From: Mollicutes bacterium
GTDB taxonomy: Bacteria > Bacillota_I > Bacilli_A > RF39 > UBA660
Length of the DNA stretch: 9,062 nt
Reading direction: 5' to 3'
Assembly (NCBI GenBank): GCA_012841465.1
Contig: DUUS01000074.1
Coordinates: 1 to 9,062 of the forward strand
Part shown: positions 5,905 through 9,062 of the stretch, in pieces
How positions within the stretch are numbered: the stretch's first letter is position 1
How the letters are laid out: each line of letters starts with the position of its first letter
Program-made: the position numbers and the translations under genes
The notes under the pieces: model-generated
Told to the model about the DNA's origin: nothing
Database searches by the model: none
What the model saw: only the letters and a program-made list of their open reading frames with translations

Positions 5905-6876
5905 TAGACCAAGCTTATTAAGTAATTGATAAGCTTTTTCTTTGGCTATTTTTTCACTTTTAATAAGTCCTTTATCAAGTGTTTCATCAATAATATTAGA
6001 ATTTATTATATTATTATATTTAGATTGAATATCTTCAAGTAATTTAATTACTTCATCTGCTACTTTAGATTTAAAATCTCCGTAATTTGAATTTTTAAAC
6101 TCATCTTCGATTTTCTTTATAGATTTATTAGTAAGAGATGAATATATAGTAATTAAATTAGAAATACCAGGCTTTTTATCTAAATCATATTTAATAGTAT
6201 TGTCACTATCAGTAACCGCACTCATTATTTTTTTTCTTACTTGTTTTAAATCATCAAGAAGATAAATATTACCTTTAGGATTATCATCACTTTTGCCCAT
6301 TTTATCAAGTGGATTTTGAAGATTCATAATCTTAGAACCAAACTCAGGAATAACCTCATCAGGTACTTTAAAAGTATCTCCATAGCGGTTATTAAATCTT
6401 ATTGCGATGTTTCTTGTAAGTTCAATGTGTTGTTTTTGATCTATTCCCGTTGGAACAACATCAGCATCATAAATTAAAATGTCTGATGCCATTAAAATAG
6501 GATAAGTAAAGATGCCTGTTGTTATATTCTTTTCTTTACTTGCTAAGTCTTTATATTGAGTCATTCTACTCATCTCACCCATATAACTGTTGCACTCTAG
6601 TATCCATGATACTAAAGTGTGATAGATATTCTCTGATTGAATAAAAATATATGTGTCATTACTATCAAGACCACAAGCTAAATAAATACCAACTATTTCT
6701 TTTATTTTTTCTTTTAATATCTTAGGTTCTTGAGGCAAAGTAATAGCATGTAGATCAGCTACAAAAATAAAAGATTCATAATTTTTATTTAACTCTACAA
6801 ATTGTTTTATTGCTCCAATATAGTTTCCTAGAGTTAGATTTCCTGTTGGTTTAATACCAGATACCATTCTTTTCAT
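5893..6876 (-). CDS. trpS: Tryptophanyl-tRNA synthetase
   Basis: This class I aminoacyl-tRNA synthetase charges tRNA-Trp in the cytoplasm. The chosen product has 327 residues, close to the 325-335 normal for bacteria. The HIGH-type motif is 'PTGNLTLGNYIGA' (10-22, TLGN at 15-18). 'FVADLHAIT', 'GEMSRMTQYKDL' and 'YDADVVPTGIDQKQHIELTR' (136-155) build the Trp/AMP pocket. The second signature is KMGKS at 192-196 instead of the usual KMSKS, followed by 'DDNPKGNIYLLDD'. The frame is open back to TTG 6888, but ATG 6876 is preferred: GGTGAT then lies four bases upstream, and family members start with a short 'MK..SGIKPTG'. No T-box leader can fit in the 79-bp divergent gap, although Firmicutes trpS genes often have one. 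Its stop overlaps that of the convergent operon by four bases. Confidence 0.95.
   Translation of the reverse strand: MKRMVSGIKPTGNLTLGNYIGAIKQFVELNKNYESFIFVADLHAITLPQEPKILKEKIKEIVGIYLACGLDSNDTYIFIQSENIYHTLVSWILECNSYMGEMSRMTQYKDLASKEKNITTGIFTYPILMASDILIYDADVVPTGIDQKQHIELTRNIAIRFNNRYGDTFKVPDEVIPEFGSKIMNLQNPLDKMGKSDDNPKGNIYLLDDLKQVRKKIMSAVTDSDNTIKYDLDKKPGISNLITIYSSLTNKSIKKIEDEFKNSNYGDFKSKVADEVIKLLEDIQSKYNNIINSNIIDETLDKGLIKSEKIAKEKAYQLLNKLGLGRY
5911..5943 (+). terminator. Rho-independent terminator of the four-gene operon, inside trpS
   Basis: AAGCTTAT (5911-5918) pairs perfectly with ATAAGCTT (5929-5936) around a 10-base loop. On the plus strand this is followed by a T-rich run (five Ts to 5939, C, three Ts). 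It starts 15 bases after the operon's last stop, within the antisense of the trpS C-terminal codons. Confidence 0.7.
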
Positions 6877-6895
6877 TAATATCACCAACTTAATC

Positions 6896-6922
6896 TTAAC
6901 ATATTATGTATAAATTTAAAAT
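6896..6922 (+). promoter_or_regulatory. Possible promoter of the lipoprotein gene
   Basis: TTAACA (6896-6901) and TAAAAT (6917-6922) match consensus at 5/6 each but with a short 15-base spacer. It overlaps the possible trpS promoter on the other strand. AAGGAG at 6942-6947 is the ribosome binding site. Confidence 0.3.
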
Positions 6923-6931
6923 ATGTATCCA
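6903..6931 (-). promoter_or_regulatory. Possible trpS promoter
   Basis: Read on the minus strand, TGGATA (6931-6926) and CATAAT (6908-6903) are 17 bases apart. This predicts a start near 6896, 20 bases before the trpS ATG. Match is moderate (4/6 and 5/6) in a very AT-rich gap. Confidence 0.4.
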
Positions 6932-6955
6932 TATTATAAACAAGGAGAAATTTAA

Positions 6956-7492
6956 ATGAAAAGTAAAATATTGTTATTATTTGGATTATTACTACTAGGT
7001 GTAGGATGTACTTTAGGAAATACTCCTAAATCTAAAGTAACCGAATTATTAAAAAGATACAATAATCACTCAGAAGGAATTAAAATAGAACTAGGAGACT
7101 ATCTTGATGCACTTGACTTAGATGAAGACAGTTTAGAAGGATACCGAGAAGTTTACTTAAGACAATACTCAGATTTAGAATATGAAATAAAAGATGAACA
7201 TATTGATGGAGATACCGCTATAGTAACCGTAGAAATAAAAGTCTATGACTACTATGGAGCAGAAAATGATATTAATGATTATATCGGTATGAATCAAGAA
7301 GAGTTTTATGGAGATGATGGAGAATACGATCCAGACCTTGCTTTAAAACATCGAATTGATGAACTTGGTAAAGCATCAAATAAAGTAACTTATACAATCG
7401 ATTTTACTTTAACTAAAATAAACAATAACTGGACAGTAGATACACTTACAAATGAACAACTTGAAAAAATTCACGGGACTTACGCACATTAA
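6956..7492 (+). CDS. Small lipoprotein of unknown function
   Basis: The 178-residue product starts with a classical lipoprotein signal: MKSK, a Leu-rich core and the lipobox 'LGVGC' with the lipidated Cys at 18, so the mature protein is anchored to the outer face of the membrane. The mature part is acidic and has alternating strands: 'LEYEIKDEHIDGDTAIVTVEIKVYDYY' (split about 75-101) and 'VTYTIDFTLTKINNNWTVDTLT' (about 143-164). A helix precedes them ('SKVTELLKRYNNH', 26-38). This helix-plus-curved-sheet order with a final 'NNNWTVDTL' strand resembles NTF2-like lipoprotein domains of Firmicutes; that is a fold guess and gives no substrate. The start is supported by AAGGAG eight bases before ATG. 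The gene is transcribed alone: divergent from trpS and closed by a terminator whose stem contains its TAA. Confidence 0.8.
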   Translation: MKSKILLLFGLLLLGVGCTLGNTPKSKVTELLKRYNNHSEGIKIELGDYLDALDLDEDSLEGYREVYLRQYSDLEYEIKDEHIDGDTAIVTVEIKVYDYYGAENDINDYIGMNQEEFYGDDGEYDPDLALKHRIDELGKASNKVTYTIDFTLTKINNNWTVDTLTNEQLEKIHGTYAH

Positions 7493-7502
7493 GTCCTTTT
7501 TT
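7476..7502 (+). terminator. Rho-independent terminator of the lipoprotein gene
   Basis: GGACTTA (7476-7482) pairs perfectly with TAAGTCC (7490-7496) around loop CGCACAT, followed by six Ts (7497-7502). The stop codon TAA at 7490-7492 is the first part of the right arm, so the last codons and the terminator overlap. Confidence 0.85.
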
Positions 7503-7503
7503 A

Positions 7504-7531
7504 TTGACTAAAGATAATTCTAATGTATAAT
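7504..7531 (+). promoter_or_regulatory. Strong promoter of the zinc-ribbon/coiled-coil gene
   Basis: TTGACT (7504-7509, 5/6) and TATAAT (7526-7531, 6/6) are separated by 16 bases. The predicted start is near 7538, followed by AAAGGA at 7546-7551 and ATG at 7558. It begins right after the upstream terminator. Confidence 0.75.
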
Positions 7532-7557
7532 AAATAATTAATAAGAAAGGAAATACT

Positions 7558-8064
7558 ATGGAGAAATTTATGTTGTCAAGAAGGCTTGAAATATTAAAAG
7601 AAAAGTTAAGAGAGACTAGTGATCGTATTAATACAAACGATGAAAGATTATCAGAATTAGAACAAATACCACAGGTAAAAGAATATGGTAGATTACTTAA
7701 GGATAAACAAGATTTAACTAATACTAGAGATGAACTATCAAGAATGAAAGAAGAAATCGAAATGTCTTTATGTAATCATGATTTATTTGTACAATTACAA
7801 GTTGACTATGATAATATTGAAGGAAGAAATTATTGGATGTGCAAATGCATATCATGTGGTAAAGTCGTTGAAAGTAGTAGCAAAATGTTTTCTGAAGTTC
7901 TAGTTAAACCTACTAATCAATCACCAATAAACTTTTATAATGAAGTAACAGAGATGTATAATTATTTAAAAGAAAAAGCAGATTTATCAATTGAAGAAGT
8001 TAATCAAATAATGTTACATAGATATCAAAGTACAAAAGAAAAAGAAAATACTAAAGCAAGATAA
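7558..8064 (+). CDS. Coiled-coil protein with a putative zinc-binding Cys/His cluster
   Basis: This 168-residue soluble protein is not recognised by name. Residues 5-70 are a heptad-rich helix or helical pair ('RRLEILKEKLRET', 'LLKDKQDLTNTRDEL'). A compact cluster follows: Cys72 and His74 in 'SLCNHDLFVQL', then Cys95, Cys97 and Cys100 in 'YWMCKCISCGKVV'. This C-x-H ... C-x-C-x2-C arrangement with the 'CxxCGK' knuckle suggests one structural zinc site, similar to small Firmicutes proteins with a 'C.H....C..CG' pattern. A helical tail follows (127-150), and the C-terminus is Lys-rich. It might bind nucleic acid or act as an adaptor; neither is shown. It forms a single-gene unit with a near-consensus promoter and its own terminator, which suggests steady expression. 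Confidence 0.8.
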   Translation: MEKFMLSRRLEILKEKLRETSDRINTNDERLSELEQIPQVKEYGRLLKDKQDLTNTRDELSRMKEEIEMSLCNHDLFVQLQVDYDNIEGRNYWMCKCISCGKVVESSSKMFSEVLVKPTNQSPINFYNEVTEMYNYLKEKADLSIEEVNQIMLHRYQSTKEKENTKAR

Positions 8065-8090
8065 ACAAGTGAAAAAATTACTTGTTTTTT
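8064..8090 (+). terminator. Rho-independent terminator of the zinc-ribbon gene
   Basis: AACAAGT (8064-8070) pairs with ACTTGTT (8080-8086), extendable by one G-U and one A-U pair, and runs into six Ts (8085-8090). The left arm uses the last base of the TAA stop at 8062-8064. Confidence 0.75.
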
Positions 8091-8142
8091 AACTTAAGTA
8101 TTTTTTTTATCATTTAGAATAATATTTGATAGGTGAAGTTAT

Positions 8143-9062
8143 TTGAAAAAAATTATTATTCTATTATTACTTTTACTGATTCCAGTAAAAGTAAATGCAA
8201 ATGAGCTTGCAAAAAATTCAGTTTCATCAATCTTGATGGAATACTCAAGCGGGAACATTCTTTATGAAAACAATAGTGATGAAGAACTCTCTCCAGCAAG
8301 TATGACTAAAGTAATGACAATGCTACTTATTATGGAAGCTCTAGAAGATGAAAAAATCAAACTTAGTGATATGGTAGTAGTAAGTCCGAATGCTGCTAGA
8401 ATGGGTGGAAGTCAGGTGTTCTTAGAAGCAGGAAGTAGCATGAGCGTTGAAGAGCTATTAAAAGCAATAGCTATTGCTAGTGCAAATGATGCCTCTGTTG
8501 CCCTTGCTGAACATATCAGTGGATCAACTACCGCATTTGTTGCTAAAATGAATGAAAAATGTAGAGCAATCGGATGCACTAATACAAACTTTATGAATGT
8601 TCATGGACTAGATGAATCAAGTCACTACTCATCAGCTAAAGATATGGCAAGAATAAGCAGGGAATTATTAAAACATAAAGATGTCTTAAAATATACAACT
8701 ATTTATGAAGAATACTTAAATAAACCTGATGGAACATCTACATGGATGGTAAATACTAATAAATTAATTAGATACTATAGTGGAGTAGATGGACTTAAAA
8801 CGGGATTTACTAGTGATGCAGGCTACTGCCTAAGTGCATCAGCAGAGCGAAATAACATGAGACTGATAAGTGTTGTTATGAAAGCACCAACTACTAAAGC
8901 AAGAACTGATGATACTGTTGAACTTCTTAATTATGGTTTTGGTAATTTTAAAATTAAAATAATTTTAGATACCAAAGCAGACCTTGGTAAATTAGAAGTT
9001 ATTGGTGGAAAAGAAAAAACAGTTAATTTAAAACTTACTAAAGATGCTACAAATTTAGAAAA
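8143..9062 (+). CDS. D-alanyl-D-alanine carboxypeptidase (PBP5/DacF-type), 3' end outside window
   Basis: The open frame runs off the right edge: 306 residues seen of an expected 380 or so. The signal peptide is 'MKKIIILLLLLLIPVKVNA' with likely cleavage after Ala19. The catalytic core of peptidase family S11 is complete: SxxK is 'SMTK' (Ser53 nucleophile, Lys56), SxN is 'SAN' (113-115), and KTG is 'KTGFT' (219-223). 'NVHGLDESSHYSSAKDMA' (152-169) is a typical S11 stretch. From about 268 the smaller beta-rich C-terminal domain begins; the usual amphipathic membrane helix would lie beyond the window. The enzyme trims the terminal D-Ala of peptidoglycan pentapeptides outside the membrane. The start is TTG with AGGTGA (8131-8136) six bases upstream. 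A TAGAAT at 8115-8120 may be the -10, without a clear -35. It could be named dacA or dacF; the sequence does not decide. Confidence 0.92.
   Translation, partial: MKKIIILLLLLLIPVKVNANELAKNSVSSILMEYSSGNILYENNSDEELSPASMTKVMTMLLIMEALEDEKIKLSDMVVVSPNAARMGGSQVFLEAGSSMSVEELLKAIAIASANDASVALAEHISGSTTAFVAKMNEKCRAIGCTNTNFMNVHGLDESSHYSSAKDMARISRELLKHKDVLKYTTIYEEYLNKPDGTSTWMVNTNKLIRYYSGVDGLKTGFTSDAGYCLSASAERNNMRLISVVMKAPTTKARTDDTVELLNYGFGNFKIKIILDTKADLGKLEVIGGKEKTVNLKLTKDATNLE

Noticed and set aside
6877..6888. TrpRS starting at TTG 6888 or GTG 6885
   Set aside because: These bases form the GGTGAT ribosome binding site for ATG 6876, and the family begins close to that Met.
6877..6955. T-box riboswitch upstream of trpS
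   Set aside because: Only 79 bp separate trpS from the divergent lipoprotein gene, too short for a T-box, and no specifier or antiterminator structure is seen.
1..9062. CRISPR array, tRNA/rRNA genes, insertion sequence or prophage genes
   Set aside because: No regularly spaced repeats, cloverleaf or rRNA-like stretches, transposase motifs or phage structural genes were found on either strand.

Overview
The window comes from a low-GC (roughly 30%) bacterium of the Firmicutes/Bacilli type. Promoters are classical sigma-A-like, Shine-Dalgarno (SD) sequences are purine-rich, and GTG and TTG starts occur beside ATG. TGA is used as a stop and Trp is TGG, so this is the standard bacterial code, not the Mycoplasma code. 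A D-Ala-D-Ala carboxypeptidase shows that the cell makes peptidoglycan. The protein style (DUF6273-like surface protein, SipW/TasA-like exported protein, many short helical unknowns) recalls uncultured gut Bacilli related to Mollicutes. That placement is inference.

Layout. Positions 2-577 hold the C-terminal end of a surface-type protein. Its last third contains a segment (about 401-510) that is GC-rich, A-poor and full of NNC codons, ending in a 10-base G/C run and a small hairpin. This is the pattern expected of a variable region written by a diversity-generating retroelement (DGR). It is the most interesting signal here, although no reverse transcriptase or template repeat lies in the window. 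An AI-2E/PerM-family membrane protein follows (617-1612, +). It converges on and overlaps by 26 bp a membrane-anchored transglutaminase-like protein (1587-2495, -), which lies downstream of rpsT (2544-2807, -).

From a shared divergent promoter region (2840-2905), rpsT is read leftward and a four-gene operon (2934-5896, +) rightward. The operon encodes a SipW/TasA-like exported protein, a small helical protein, a 552-residue coiled-coil protein with a C-terminal membrane segment, and an 89-residue DUF1292-like protein. It has no recognised function. It converges on trpS (5893-6876, -). The stop codons overlap, and each transcript appears to terminate inside the other gene's coding end.

The right end carries three rightward genes. 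They are a small lipoprotein (6956-7492) with its own terminator, a coiled-coil/zinc-ribbon protein (7558-8064) with a strong promoter and terminator, and the 5' part of a secreted D-alanyl-D-alanine carboxypeptidase (8143 to the window edge). Apart from the housekeeping genes rpsT and trpS, most products are predicted to act at the membrane or outside it. No rRNA, tRNA, insertion sequence or CRISPR array is visible, and no gene-free stretch exceeds about 130 bases.
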